Part shown: in pieces, positions 17,093 through 25,614 of the stretch
Numbering within the stretch: position 1 is the first letter of the stretch
Layout of the letters: every line of letters starts with the position of its first letter
Assembly (NCBI RefSeq): GCF_000719345.1
Contig: NZ_JOFX01000047.1
Location: 1 to 42,170 of the forward strand
From: Streptomyces sp. NRRL F-2664
GTDB lineage: Bacteria; Actinomycetota; Actinomycetes; Streptomycetales; Streptomycetaceae
Length of the DNA stretch: 42,170 nucleotides
Direction: 5' to 3'
Program-made: the position numbers and the translations under genes
The notes under the pieces: generated by a model
What the model was told of the DNA's origin: nothing
Database searches by the model: none
Seen by the model: only the letters and a program-made list of their open reading frames with translations

Positions 17093-20000
17093 TTACGCCT
17101 TGCGGAGGCGGAACGTCAGGGACAGGGGCTCGTCCGTGAACGGGTCGCCGTAGGACGCGTCGGCGTCGCCAGAGGCGAAGTCCGTGGCGAGGACCTCGTC
17201 CGCGATAAGGCCCGCGTGGTCCGTCAGGGCCGTCACGACCTCCGGGTCCGCGGAGGACCACCGCAGGGCGATCCGGTCCGCCACGTCCAGGCCGGAGTTC
17301 TTCCGGGCCTCCTGGATCAGGCGGATCGCGTCACGGGCCAGGCCCGCCAGCCGCAGCTCCGGGGTGATCTCCAGGTCCAGGGCCACCGTCGCGCCCGAGT
17401 CGGACGCCACCGACCAGCCCTCGCGCGGGGTCTCGGTGATGATGACCTCCTCCGGGCTGAGGGCCACGGTCTCGCCGTTCACCTCGACCTCGGCGGAGCC
17501 GGACCGCAGCGCCAGCGACAGCGCCGCCGCGTCGGCCGCGGCCACCGCCTTCGCCACGTCCTGGACGCCCTTGCCGAAGCGCTTGCCCAGCGCGCGGAAG
17601 TTCGCCTTCGCCGTGGTGTCCACCAGGGAACCGCCGACCTCCGAGAGGGAGGCCAGGGAGGAGACGTTCAGCTCCTCCGTGATCTGGGCCTGGAGCTCCG
17701 GCGAGAGCCCGTCGAAGCCCACCGCGCCGACCAGCGCGCGCGAGAGCGGCTGGCGGGTCTTCACACCGGACTCGGCGCGCGTGGCGCGGCCCAGCTCCAC
17801 CAGGCGGCGCACCAGCTGCATCTGCTGCGACAGCGCCGGGTCGATCGCCGCCGTGTCCGCGACCGGCCACGTCGACAGGTGCACCGACTCGGGGGCGTCC
17901 GGGGTGACCGGCACCACCATGTCCTGCCAGACCCGCTCCGTGATGAAGGGGGTCAGCGGGGCCATCAGCCGGGTGACCGTCTCGACCACGTCGTGCAGGG
18001 TGCGCAGCGCGGCCGCGTCGCCCTGCCAGAAGCGGCGGCGCGAGCGGCGCACGTACCAGTTGGACAGGTCGTCCACGAAGGCGGACAGGAGCTTGCCCGC
18101 CCGCTGGGTGTCGTAGGACTCCATCGCCTCCGTGACCTCGGAGACGAGCGCGTGCAGCTCGGAGAGGAGCCAGCGGTCGAGGACCGTGCGGTCCGCCGGG
18201 GCCGGGTCGGCCGCCGAAGGCGCCCAGTTCGACGTACGGGCGTAGAGGGCCTGGAAGGCGACCGTGTTCCAGTACGTGAGGAGGGTCTTGCGGACGACCT
18301 CCTGGATCGTGCCGTGGCCCACGCGGCGCGCCGCCCACGGGGAGCCGCCGGCGGCCATGAACCAGCGGACCGCGTCCGCGCCGTGCTGGTCCATGAGCGG
18401 GATCGGCTGGAGGATGTTGCCCAGGTGCTTGGACATCTTGCGGCCGTCCTCGGCGAGGATGTGGCCGAGGCAGACCACGTTCTCGTAGGACGACTTGTCG
18501 AAGACGAGGGTGCCGACCGCCATCAGCGTGTAGAACCAGCCCCGCGTCTGGTCGATGGCCTCCGAGATGAACTGCGCCGGGTAGCGCTTCTCGAAGATCT
18601 CCTTGTTCTTGTACGGGTAGCCCCACTGCGCGAAGGGCATCGAGCCCGAGTCGTACCAGGCGTCGATGACCTCCGGCACGCGGACCGCTTCGAGGGCGCA
18701 GCCCTCGTGCGTGCAGGGGAAGGTGACGTCGTCGATGTACGGGCGGTGCGGGTCCAGGTCCGAGTGGTCCCGGCCGGACAGCTCGCCCAGCTCGGCGCGC
18801 GAGCCGACGCAGGTGAGGTGGTTCTCCTCACAGCGCCAGATCGGCAGCGGGGTGCCCCAGTAGCGGTTGCGCGAGAGCGCCCAGTCGATGTTGTTGTTCA
18901 GCCAGTCGCCGAAGCGGCCCTGCTTGACGGAGTCCGGGAACCAGTTGGTCTTCTCGTTCTCCCGCAGCATCGCGTCCTTGACGGCGGTGGTGCGGATGTA
19001 CCAGGACGGCTGCGCGTAGTAGAGCAGGGCCGTGTGGCAGCGCCAGCAGTGCGGGTAGCTGTGCTCGTAGGCGATGTGCTTGAAGAGCCGGCCGCGCGCG
19101 TCCAGGTCGGCGGTCAGCTTCTCGTCGGCCTTCTTGAAGAAGACGCCGCCCACCAGCGGGACGTCCTCCTCGAAGGTGCCGTCGGGGCGGACCGGGTTCA
19201 CGACCGGCAGACCGTACGAGCGGCAGACCGCGAGGTCGTCGGCGCCGAAGGCGGGGGACTGGTGCACCAGACCGGTGCCGTCCTCGGTCGTGACGTACTC
19301 GGCGTTCACGACGTAGTGGGCGGGCTCGGGGAACTCGACGAGGTCGAAGGGGCGCTCGTAGGTCCAGCGCTCCATCTCCTTGCCGGTGAAGGACTCGCCT
19401 GTGGTCTCCCAGCCCTCGCCGAGCGCCTTCTCCAGCAGCGGCTGGGCGACGACCAGCTTCTCGGTGCCGTTCGTGGCGACGACGTAGGTGACCTCGGGGT
19501 GGGTGGCGACCGCCGTGTTGGACACCAGGGTCCAGGGGGTGGTCGTCCAGACCAGCAGGGCCGCCTCGCCGGCGAGCGGGCCGGAGGTCAGCGGGAAGCG
19601 GACGAAGACGGAGGGGTCGACGACCGTCTCGTAGCCCTGCGCCAGCTCGTGGTCGGACAGGCCGGTGCCGCAGCGGGGGCACCAGGGGGCGACGCGGTGG
19701 TCCTGGGTGAGCAGGCCCTTGTTGAAGATCTCCTTCAGCGACCACCACACGGACTCGACGTACTCGGGGTCCATGGTCCGGTAGGCGTCGTCCAGGTCGA
19801 CCCAGTAGCCCATGCGGGTCGTGAGCTCGGCGAACGCGTCGGTGTGGCGGGTCACGGACTCGCGGCACTTGGCGTTGAACTCGGCGATGCCGTACGCCTC
19901 GATGTCCTGCTTGCCGTTGAAGCCGAGCTCCTTCTCGACGGCGAGCTCGACGGGCAGGCCGTGGCAGTCCCAACCGGCCTTGCGGGCCACGTGGTAGCCG

Positions 20001-20239
20001 CGCATCGTGCGGAAGCGGGGGAAGACGTCCTTGAAGACGCGGGCCTCGATGTGGTGCGCGCCGGGCATGCCGTTCGCGGTGGGCGGGCCCTCGTAGAAGA
20101 CCCACTCGGGGCGGCCCTCGGACTGCTCCAGGGTCTTGGCGAAGGTCTTGCTCTCGCGCCAGAAGTCGAGGACCGCGTGCTCTAGGGCAGGCAGGTCGAC
20201 CTGGGCGGGTACCGGGCGGTACTGCGGCGGTGTGGTCAT
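17093..20239 (-). CDS. ileS: Isoleucyl-tRNA synthetase (IleRS2 type)
   Basis: IleRS charges tRNA-Ile. The 1048-aa protein starts at ATG 20239 (MTTPPQYRPV). An in-frame extension upstream would run through the T-box helices and is rejected. The class I signature, normally HIGH, reads G-A-H-H at residues 60-63 within ANGMPGAHHIE; KMSKH is at 601-605. The editing domain lies between them, with TTTPWTL as its threonine-rich entry, and the C-terminal anticodon domain is long. Overall similarity is to the eukaryote-like IleRS2 group, which is linked to mupirocin resistance. The gene is monocistronic and controlled by a T-box leader. Confidence 0.96.
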   Translation of the reverse strand: MTTPPQYRPVPAQVDLPALEHAVLDFWRESKTFAKTLEQSEGRPEWVFYEGPPTANGMPGAHHIEARVFKDVFPRFRTMRGYHVARKAGWDCHGLPVELAVEKELGFNGKQDIEAYGIAEFNAKCRESVTRHTDAFAELTTRMGYWVDLDDAYRTMDPEYVESVWWSLKEIFNKGLLTQDHRVAPWCPRCGTGLSDHELAQGYETVVDPSVFVRFPLTSGPLAGEAALLVWTTTPWTLVSNTAVATHPEVTYVVATNGTEKLVVAQPLLEKALGEGWETTGESFTGKEMERWTYERPFDLVEFPEPAHYVVNAEYVTTEDGTGLVHQSPAFGADDLAVCRSYGLPVVNPVRPDGTFEEDVPLVGGVFFKKADEKLTADLDARGRLFKHIAYEHSYPHCWRCHTALLYYAQPSWYIRTTAVKDAMLRENEKTNWFPDSVKQGRFGDWLNNNIDWALSRNRYWGTPLPIWRCEENHLTCVGSRAELGELSGRDHSDLDPHRPYIDDVTFPCTHEGCALEAVRVPEVIDAWYDSGSMPFAQWGYPYKNKEIFEKRYPAQFISEAIDQTRGWFYTLMAVGTLVFDKSSYENVVCLGHILAEDGRKMSKHLGNILQPIPLMDQHGADAVRWFMAAGGSPWAARRVGHGTIQEVVRKTLLTYWNTVAFQALYARTSNWAPSAADPAPADRTVLDRWLLSELHALVSEVTEAMESYDTQRAGKLLSAFVDDLSNWYVRRSRRRFWQGDAAALRTLHDVVETVTRLMAPLTPFITERVWQDMVVPVTPDAPESVHLSTWPVADTAAIDPALSQQMQLVRRLVELGRATRAESGVKTRQPLSRALVGAVGFDGLSPELQAQITEELNVSSLASLSEVGGSLVDTTAKANFRALGKRFGKGVQDVAKAVAAADAAALSLALRSGSAEVEVNGETVALSPEEVIITETPREGWSVASDSGATVALDLEITPELRLAGLARDAIRLIQEARKNSGLDVADRIALRWSSADPEVVTALTDHAGLIADEVLATDFASGDADASYGDPFTDEPLSLTFRLRKA

Positions 20240-20249
20240 GAGGCTGAAC

Positions 20250-20518
20250 TCTTCCTCCGGCGGGGTGTCGCTTCCGTCCGGAGGGACGAGAGCCGACTGC
20301 TGCTCCCGCGGTACCACCCTCCTTGGCCGCCGGACGGATCCGGTGGCCCCCTCATTGGGGTGCGAAGCCGGTTCTACTCGCCCTGCGGGGGACCCGCGGC
20401 TTTCTTCCGGCGGCTCAGGGGTGATCCTTCACGTCGCGCTCGCCCCCGGGCTCTCACCGTCCCCGGGTCGCTCCTGGCTGCGTCCGACGCTACTCGTCCC
20501 CGTCCATGCCTTTCGCTG
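20250..20518 (-). promoter_or_regulatory. T-box riboswitch of ileS (translational)
   Basis: The minus strand carries the conserved T-box AGGGTGGTACCGCG (20320-20307). A short Stem I includes GGTGAGAG (20458-20451), GTGAA (20432-20428) and an ATC isoleucine specifier (20425-20423) followed by ACC; GGTGA pairs with TCACC around it. GGAGGG (20322-20317) can pair with CCCTCC (20285-20280) to form the antisequestrator. Alternatively CCTCCGG (20284-20278) pairs with CCGGAGG (20260-20254), hiding the Shine-Dalgarno GGAGG. Uncharged tRNA-Ile would favour the open form. There is no T-tract, so control is at translation, as known for actinobacterial ileS. Confidence 0.93.
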
Positions 20519-20523
20519 GGCCC

Positions 20524-20552
20524 AGTGTACGGGTGCGGGGGGTGCTCGGCAG
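20524..20552 (-). promoter_or_regulatory. Putative ileS promoter
   Basis: On the minus strand TACACT (20529-20524) matches a -10, with a weak -35 CTGCCG (20552-20547) at 17-base spacing. Transcription would start near 20518, just upstream of the first recognisable T-box sequence. The -35 lies inside the palindrome at 20547-20564. Confidence 0.5.
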
Positions 20553-20564
20553 ACCGGTTTGCCG
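20547..20564. promoter_or_regulatory. 18-bp near-perfect palindrome upstream of ileS
   Basis: CGGCAGACCGGTTTGCCG is palindromic at eight of nine pairs around an ACCGGT core. It covers the presumed -35 of ileS. It could be an operator; no regulator is identified. Confidence 0.4.
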
Positions 20565-20826
20565 GGGCCCCGCGGCGGCTGCGGCCCCGACACGGCGGGG
20601 CCCGGGCGCGGGGGAGTCGGCGGGGCCGACGGTGACCCGAACGGGCCAGCGGCGCAGGTGCGGGACCGGGTGGGGCGGGAGGGGCGGATTACCGGGGCTC
20701 CGGCTGGGCACAACGGATGCAGGTTGACCTCGACGGATGCGTGCCCCGTTGCCGCGGGGGCGGAGCCGATTTATCGTTCCGGCACGATTCGCGAGCAATA
20801 TCACGGTATGCGAAGGGGCCGCGGCC
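20565..20826. other. GC-rich intergenic stretch between ileS and the TraR/DksA-like gene
   Basis: This part contains no convincing gene. TTGACC (20724-20729) resembles a -35 without a good -10. An A/T-richer segment around 20770-20815 (TTTATCG, CAATATCACGGTATG) is the likely promoter region of the downstream gene, but no clear hexamer pair can be fixed. Confidence 0.4.
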
Positions 20827-21687
20827 ATGGTGGCGAAGAAGACAGCGGTCTCCGGCGAGCCGCCTCCCGCCGAGAAGGCGGTGGCGGCCACCAGGGCGAC
20901 CGCCGACAAGGCTCCGGCGAAGAAGGCATCGGCGAAGAAGGCGGCCGCCGGGAAGACGGCCGCCAAGACCACGAAGACCACGAAAACCCTGAAGACCACG
21001 AAGACCGCGAAGACCGCGAAGAAGACGGCCGCGGCCGCCGAGGCTCCGGCCGGGAAGGCGACCGCGGACGGCACGAGGAAGACGACCGCAGTCAGGAAGA
21101 CGACCGCCGTCGAGAAGCGGACAGCCACGGCCGGCCCGGCCGGGGCCCAGGGGGCGGCGCACGCCGCGAAGAAGACGGGAGTCCGGAACGTGGTTGCCAA
21201 GAAGAGCACCGCAGCGACGCGGAAGGCGGCCGCGGCCGCCACGAGCGGCCTGCCCAAGGCCGGGGCCACGGTGGTGGCGGCCGCCGCCCCCGGGGAGCTC
21301 GCCGTACGGCCCGGAGAGGACCCCTGGACGCCCGGGGAGGTGGAGGAGGCCCGAACGGAGCTGGCGTCGGAGGTGCTGCGGCTGCGCGCCGAACTCGACG
21401 CCTCCGAGGTGGCCATCTCCGGTCTCATGCGGGACTCCGGCGACGGCGCCGGCGACGACCAGGCCGACACGGGTACCAAGAACATCACCAGGGAGTCGGA
21501 GCTGGCGCTCGCGGCGAACGCCAGCTCGATGCTGGAGCAGACCGAGCGGGCCCTGGAGCGCCTGGAGGCGGGCACGTACGGACTCTGCGAGAACTGCGGG
21601 CAGCCCATCGGGAAGGCCAGGATGCAGGCCTTCCCCCGGGCCACCCTCTGCGTGGACTGCAAGCAGAAGCAGGAGCGCAGGCACTAG
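20827..21687 (+). CDS. TraR/DksA-type zinc-finger protein with H1-like N-terminus
   Basis: The C-terminal third is a TraR/DksA-family module: a helical segment (VEEARTELASEVLRLRAELD) and a four-Cys finger, C254-x2-C257 and C275-x2-C278, in CENCGQPIGKARMQ. Such proteins bind RNA polymerase in its secondary channel. The N-terminal half (about 1-150) is Lys/Ala/Thr low complexity (KKTAA, KASAKKAAAGKTAAKTTKT), like histone-H1-type tails that bind nucleic acid. ATG 20827 (MVAKKTAV) is chosen; an in-frame ATG at 20737 would add 30 uncharacteristic residues. The protein is 286 aa. It is divergent from ileS and precedes lspA. Confidence 0.85.
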   Translation: MVAKKTAVSGEPPPAEKAVAATRATADKAPAKKASAKKAAAGKTAAKTTKTTKTLKTTKTAKTAKKTAAAAEAPAGKATADGTRKTTAVRKTTAVEKRTATAGPAGAQGAAHAAKKTGVRNVVAKKSTAATRKAAAAATSGLPKAGATVVAAAAPGELAVRPGEDPWTPGEVEEARTELASEVLRLRAELDASEVAISGLMRDSGDGAGDDQADTGTKNITRESELALAANASSMLEQTERALERLEAGTYGLCENCGQPIGKARMQAFPRATLCVDCKQKQERRH

Positions 21688-21705
21688 GGCGAGGGCGCTC
21701 TGCGG

Positions 21706-21738
21706 GGGCCCTGACGTACCCTCGTCTGGTCAGGGTCC
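21706..21738 (+). terminator. Hairpin between the TraR/DksA-like gene and lspA
   Basis: GGGCCCTGAC (21706-21715) pairs with GTCAGGGTCC (21729-21738) over ten bases with one G-T pair and a 13-base loop. There is no T-tract. It could be a weak terminator or attenuator 36 bases before lspA. Confidence 0.45.
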
Positions 21739-21774
21739 AGGAGAAGCCTGGGTCGGCTAGTTCGAGGGACTCAC

Positions 21775-22335
21775 GTGGCAGAGGCGGAGCGCATCATCGG
21801 TACGCCGGAGGTCGGGGACGACGCCCAGCCGGATCCGGCCGCGCCCAAGGGGCATCGGCGGATCGCGGCACTGATCGTCGTGGCGGTGCTCGCCTACCTG
21901 CTGGACCTCGGCACCAAGATGCTGGTCGTGGCGAAGCTGGAGCACCAGCGGCCGATCGAGATCATCGGTGACCTGCTCAAGTTCGAGGCGGTCCGCAACC
22001 CGGGCGCGGCCTTCGGCTTCGGCGAGGCGTTCACCGTCATCTTCACGGCCATCGCCGCGGCGGTGATCGTGGTGATCGTGAGGCTGGCCCGCAAGCTCTA
22101 CAGCCTGCCGTGGGCCATCGCCCTGGGCCTGCTGCTGGGCGGTGCGCTGGGCAACCTGACCGACCGGATCTTCCGCTCGCCGGGCGTGTTCCGCGGGGCG
22201 GTCGTCGACTTCATCGCCCCGGCCCACTTCGCCGTCTTCAACATCGCCGACTCGGCGATCGTGTGCGGCGGCATCCTCATCGTGCTGCTGTCCTTCAAGG
22301 GCCTGGACCCGGACGGCACCGTCCACAAGGACTGA
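21775..22335 (+). CDS. lspA: Lipoprotein signal peptidase II LspA
   Basis: LspA cleaves the signal peptide of diacylglyceryl-modified prolipoproteins in the membrane and is the target of globomycin. The 186-aa protein has a 27-residue polar N-terminus, four transmembrane helices, [10 protein letters not shown] (74-83), and the two catalytic aspartates in GNLTDR (Asp130) and FNIADS (Asp159); VVDF sits between them. The GTG start at 21775 follows GAGGGAC. The RluA-family gene follows 53 bases downstream, a pairing common in bacteria. Confidence 0.95.
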   Translation: MAEAERIIGTPEVGDDAQPDPAAPKGHRRIAALIVVAVLAYLLDLGTKMLVVAKLEHQRPIEIIGDLLKFEAVRNPGAAFGFGEAFTVIFTAIAAAVIVVIVRLARKLYSLPWAIALGLLLGGALGNLTDRIFRSPGVFRGAVVDFIAPAHFAVFNIADSAIVCGGILIVLLSFKGLDPDGTVHKD

Positions 22336-22388
22336 TCGACGGGCCGATCGGGGACGGGCCGGTCCGTCGAGTCCGGCATACTCGACGG

Positions 22389-23330
22389 GTGAGTACGATT
22401 CCCGAGATCCGCACCCTGCCCGTTCCCGATGGCCTCGAAGGCGAGCGCGTCGACGCCGCCATCGCCCGCATGTTCGGTTTCTCCCGGACCAAGGCGGCCG
22501 AGCTCGCGGCCGAGGGGAAGGTGTCGGTCGACGGCAGCGTCGTCGGGAAGTCCGAGCGCGTGCACGGGGGCGCCTGGCTGGAGGTCGAGATGCCCGCGCC
22601 GCCGCGTCCGGTCGAGGTCGTGGCCGAGCCGGTGCCGGGCATGGAGATCGTCCACGACGACGACGACATCGTCGTGATCATGAAGCCGGTGGGTGTCGCC
22701 GCGCACCCGAGCCCCGGCTGGAGCGGCACCACCGTCATCGGCGGCCTCGCCGCCGCGGGCTACCGCATCTCCACCTCCGGCGCGTCCGAGCGCCAGGGCA
22801 TCGTGCACCGCCTCGACGTCGGCACCTCCGGCCTGATGGCCGTCGCCAAGTCGGAGCGCGCCTACACCTCGCTGAAGAACCAGTTCCGTGAGCGCGTCGT
22901 CGACAAGCGCTACCACGCGCTGGTCCAGGGGCACCCGGACCCGATGAGCGGCACGATCGACGCGCCGATCGGCCGCCACCCGAGCGCCGACTACAAGTGG
23001 GCGGTGACCCAGGACGGCAAGCCGTCCGTCACCCACTACGACCTGATCGAGGCCTTCCGCGCCGCCTCGCTGCTGGACATCAAGCTGGAGACGGGGCGCA
23101 CCCACCAGATCCGCGTGCACATGTCCGCGCACCGCCACCCCTGCGTCGGTGACCTCACCTACGGCGCCGACCCGACCGTCGCGAAGCGGCTCGGGCTGAC
23201 CCGCCAGTGGCTGCACGCGGTCCGGCTGGGCTTCGAGCACCCCTCGGACGGGCAGTGGGTGGAGTTCGAGAGCACCTACCCGGCCGACCTCCAGCACGCC
23301 CTCGACGTGATCCGGGCCGAGAGCGAGTAA
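22389..23330 (+). CDS. RluA-family pseudouridine synthase (RluD-like)
   Basis: This family converts uridine to pseudouridine in 23S rRNA or tRNA. The 313-aa protein has an N-terminal S4 RNA-binding domain (about 17-65) and a catalytic domain with the HRLD motif (140-143), Asp143 being the catalytic residue; [20 protein letters not shown] is the other family stretch. The domain plan fits RluD, but the rRNA site cannot be told from sequence. GTG 22389 lies 6 bases after CATACT (22377-22382), a -10-like hexamer, so the mRNA may be leaderless. Confidence 0.92.
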   Translation: MSTIPEIRTLPVPDGLEGERVDAAIARMFGFSRTKAAELAAEGKVSVDGSVVGKSERVHGGAWLEVEMPAPPRPVEVVAEPVPGMEIVHDDDDIVVIMKPVGVAAHPSPGWSGTTVIGGLAAAGYRISTSGASERQGIVHRLDVGTSGLMAVAKSERAYTSLKNQFRERVVDKRYHALVQGHPDPMSGTIDAPIGRHPSADYKWAVTQDGKPSVTHYDLIEAFRAASLLDIKLETGRTHQIRVHMSAHRHPCVGDLTYGADPTVAKRLGLTRQWLHAVRLGFEHPSDGQWVEFESTYPADLQHALDVIRAESE

Positions 23331-23426
23331 CGGCTCCCGGCCCGCCGCAGGGGGCCGGCGGCCCCCGACACGCGCGCCCGGCCCGGTGCGCCGCGACCGG
23401 GCGCGGCGGACTGGCAGGGTGGGGGA

Positions 23427-25019
23427 GTGGATCAGCTTGCTCTGCTGTTCGTCCTCCTCCTCGGGGCCGTGGTCATGGTGCCGCTCGGGGACCGGTTGGG
23501 GCTGCCCGCGCCGGTCCTGATGACCCTGGGCGGGATGGTCCTCGCCCTGGTGCCGGCCGTGCCGGACGTCGACGTCCCACCCGAGTACATCCTGGCGCTG
23601 GTGCTGCCGCCGCTGCTGTACGCCTCCGTGCAGCGGACCTCGTGGCGGCAGTTCGCCGCCAACGTGCGGCCCATCCTGCTGCTGGCCGTGGCCCTGGTGT
23701 TCGTCACGACCGCGGCGGTGGCCGCCGTCGCGTACTCCGTGGTGCCCGCGCTGCCGATCGCCGCCGCCGTCGCGCTCGGCGCGCTCGTGGCTCCGCCCGA
23801 CCCGGTCGCCGCCACCGCCGTCGCGGGGTCGCTCGGGCTGCCCCGCCGCATGGTGTCGATCCTGGAGGGCGAGGGGCTCTTCAACGACGTGACGGCCATC
23901 GTGCTCTACCACGTGGCGATCGCCGCGGCCGTCAGCGGCAGCTTCTCCTGGCCCGACGCGCTCGGCGAGTTCGTGCTGTCTGCCGTCGTCGCCGTGGTCG
24001 TCGGCCTCGCCCTCGGTTGGACGGCGAACCGGCTGATGGGCGGTCTCGGCGATGCCACCCTCCAGATCGGGCTGACGCTGCTGGTGCCGTTCGTGTCGTA
24101 CGTGGTCGCCGAGGAACTGCACGGGTCCGGGGTGCTGGCCGTGCTGACGACGGCGCTGTTCCTCGCCGAGTACGCCTCCGACGCCGACGACGTACTGGGC
24201 CGCCTGGCCGGGCACACCTTCTGGGAGGTCGTGGACACGCTGGTCACCGGTGTGGCGTTCGGGCTGATCGGGCTGGAGCTGCACAACGTCCTCGGGACGG
24301 CGCAGGACCGCGCGTGGCAGATGGCCGGCTGGGCGGCCGTCGTCGTCGCGGTGGTGGTCGGCGTGCGGCTGCTGTGGCTGCTGCCCGCCGCATGGCTCGC
24401 GAAGAAGCTGCACCAGCGCCGCGACTACGACGAGGAGATCCCGCTCAGCTGGCGGGAGAGCGTCGTGATGTGGTGGGCGGGGATGCGCGGGGTGGCCTCG
24501 GTGGCCCTGGCCCTCGCCATCCCCCTGAAGACGGACTCCGGCGAGCCCTTTCCGGCGCGGGACGAGATCGTCTTCATCGCCTTCGCGGTGATCATGGTGA
24601 CCCTGGTGTGCCAGGGGCTGACGCTGCCGTGGCTGGTGCGGCGCCTCGGGGTGGAGGAGGACACCGACGCGCGGCGGGACGCGGAGCGGCAGCTGGCGAT
24701 CCGCGCAGCCCGGGCGGCGAAGCGGCGGCTGAAGGAGATCGAGGCCGTCGAGGACCTCCCCGAGGACCTGATCGAGCAGCTGAGCCGGCGCGCATACGAC
24801 GTCGGGGCCAGGATCAGCCCGGACATGGTCGACGAGGAACGGCGCGAGGCCTACGCGCAGCGGGTGCAGAGGCTCCACGACATCCAGCGCATCCAGCGGG
24901 AGATGATGTCCGCCGCCCGCCACGAGGTGCTGGCCGCCCGCAGCGAACCCGGCTCCGACCCGGAGGTCGTCGACCGGGTGCTGCGGCACCTGGACGTACG
25001 CAGCCTGCGCGCCCCTTAG
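23427..25019 (+). CDS. CPA1-family Na+/H+ antiporter
   Basis: The 530-aa membrane protein has about twelve hydrophobic helices and CPA1 motifs: APPDPVAATAV (122-132) and EGEGLFNDVTAIVLY (147-161), where the Asn-Asp pair is expected to bind the cation. The cytoplasmic tail (about 400-530) is charged and helical. It probably exchanges Na+ (or K+) for H+ in pH and salt homeostasis; substrate cannot be fixed from sequence. GTG 23427 follows GGTGGGGGA, which could serve as a ribosome site; CAGGGT 6 bases upstream could alternatively be a -10 of a leaderless mRNA. Confidence 0.9.
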   Translation: MDQLALLFVLLLGAVVMVPLGDRLGLPAPVLMTLGGMVLALVPAVPDVDVPPEYILALVLPPLLYASVQRTSWRQFAANVRPILLLAVALVFVTTAAVAAVAYSVVPALPIAAAVALGALVAPPDPVAATAVAGSLGLPRRMVSILEGEGLFNDVTAIVLYHVAIAAAVSGSFSWPDALGEFVLSAVVAVVVGLALGWTANRLMGGLGDATLQIGLTLLVPFVSYVVAEELHGSGVLAVLTTALFLAEYASDADDVLGRLAGHTFWEVVDTLVTGVAFGLIGLELHNVLGTAQDRAWQMAGWAAVVVAVVVGVRLLWLLPAAWLAKKLHQRRDYDEEIPLSWRESVVMWWAGMRGVASVALALAIPLKTDSGEPFPARDEIVFIAFAVIMVTLVCQGLTLPWLVRRLGVEEDTDARRDAERQLAIRAARAAKRRLKEIEAVEDLPEDLIEQLSRRAYDVGARISPDMVDEERREAYAQRVQRLHDIQRIQREMMSAARHEVLAARSEPGSDPEVVDRVLRHLDVRSLRAP

Positions 25020-25044
25020 GGAGTGTCCTCCGGATCAGGCCGTC

Positions 25045-25551
25045 TCAGGTCGCAGGCCGCGTGACCAGGCGTTCCAGGCCGCGGAGGAAGCGGACGTACG
25101 GGGACCAGCGGGCCGGGCGGGCGACGGTGCCCGTGCAGGCCAGTTCGGCGCGGTCCAGGCTGTCCTCCAGCACGGCGTCGTGTGCCGGACGGTAGGCGAG
25201 CGGCCAGGTCAGGCGGCTGACGCCGCTCAGGGTCATCGCGAGCGTGTGCCGCAGCACGGTCCGCTCCGCGTCGACGGGCTGCACGGTGAACTCGTGGAAA
25301 CCGTGGAACCCGCGGGGCCCGGTGAAGGTGAAGCGCACCCAGGTCCCCGGCACGTACGCGGTGACCGTGTAGCGCACCGGGCCGTGTCCGCCCACCGCCC
25401 CCACGGCCAGCGGGCGGTCGAACTCCATCTCCTCCCACTGGCGGCCCGGCCACAGCCGGTCGTCCTCCCCGCCGGCCAGCGTGTCGATGAGTGCGCCGAC
25501 CCGGTCCGGTCCGGCCGCCAGCAGGCGTTCGTGCACGTTGAATACGCCCAT
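25045..25551 (-). CDS. SRPBCC-family protein
   Basis: The 168-aa protein matches the SRPBCC/START-like fold by pattern: the N-terminus has WPGRQWEEMEFDRPL, the centre has GHGPVRYTVTAYVPGTWVRFTF, and alternating strands end in a long C-terminal helix. Such proteins bind hydrophobic ligands; no ligand is evident. ATG 25551 follows GGAGG. It is divergent from a TetR regulator with a shared operator, so it is likely the regulated target. Confidence 0.75.
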   Translation of the reverse strand: MGVFNVHERLLAAGPDRVGALIDTLAGGEDDRLWPGRQWEEMEFDRPLAVGAVGGHGPVRYTVTAYVPGTWVRFTFTGPRGFHGFHEFTVQPVDAERTVLRHTLAMTLSGVSRLTWPLAYRPAHDAVLEDSLDRAELACTGTVARPARWSPYVRFLRGLERLVTRPAT

Positions 25552-25559
25552 CGGTCCTC

Positions 25560-25601
25560 CCCTCCAGATTATTAGAGATGGGTCTCTAATAATCTGGAGG
25601 G
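25560..25601. promoter_or_regulatory. 19-bp-arm perfect inverted repeat, likely TetR operator
   Basis: CCCTCCAGATTATTAGAGA (25560-25578) and its exact reverse complement (25583-25601) flank a 4-base TGGG centre. It is AT-rich within a GC-rich genome and lies between two divergent starts (25551 and 25615). Each arm contains a TAATAAT sequence usable as a -10, so a bound TetR would block both promoters. TACTCT (25602-25607) is a -10-like hexamer 7 bases before tetR. Confidence 0.88.
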
Positions 25602-25614
25602 TACTCTCTGATTC

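Noticed and set aside
17033..20185. Plus-strand open frame of about 1050 codons
   Set aside because: It is antisense to ileS, has Arg/Gly/Val-rich composition without domains, and arises because high-GC codons rarely create stops on the opposite strand.
20136..20826. Protein-coding gene across the ileS upstream region
   Set aside because: The plus-strand frames here cross the T-box and show no ribosome site or domain; the T-box motifs explain the conserved sequence.
25560..25601. Terminal inverted repeat of a mobile element
   Set aside because: The arms are adjacent with a 4-base centre and sit between divergent promoters; there is no transposase or target duplication.
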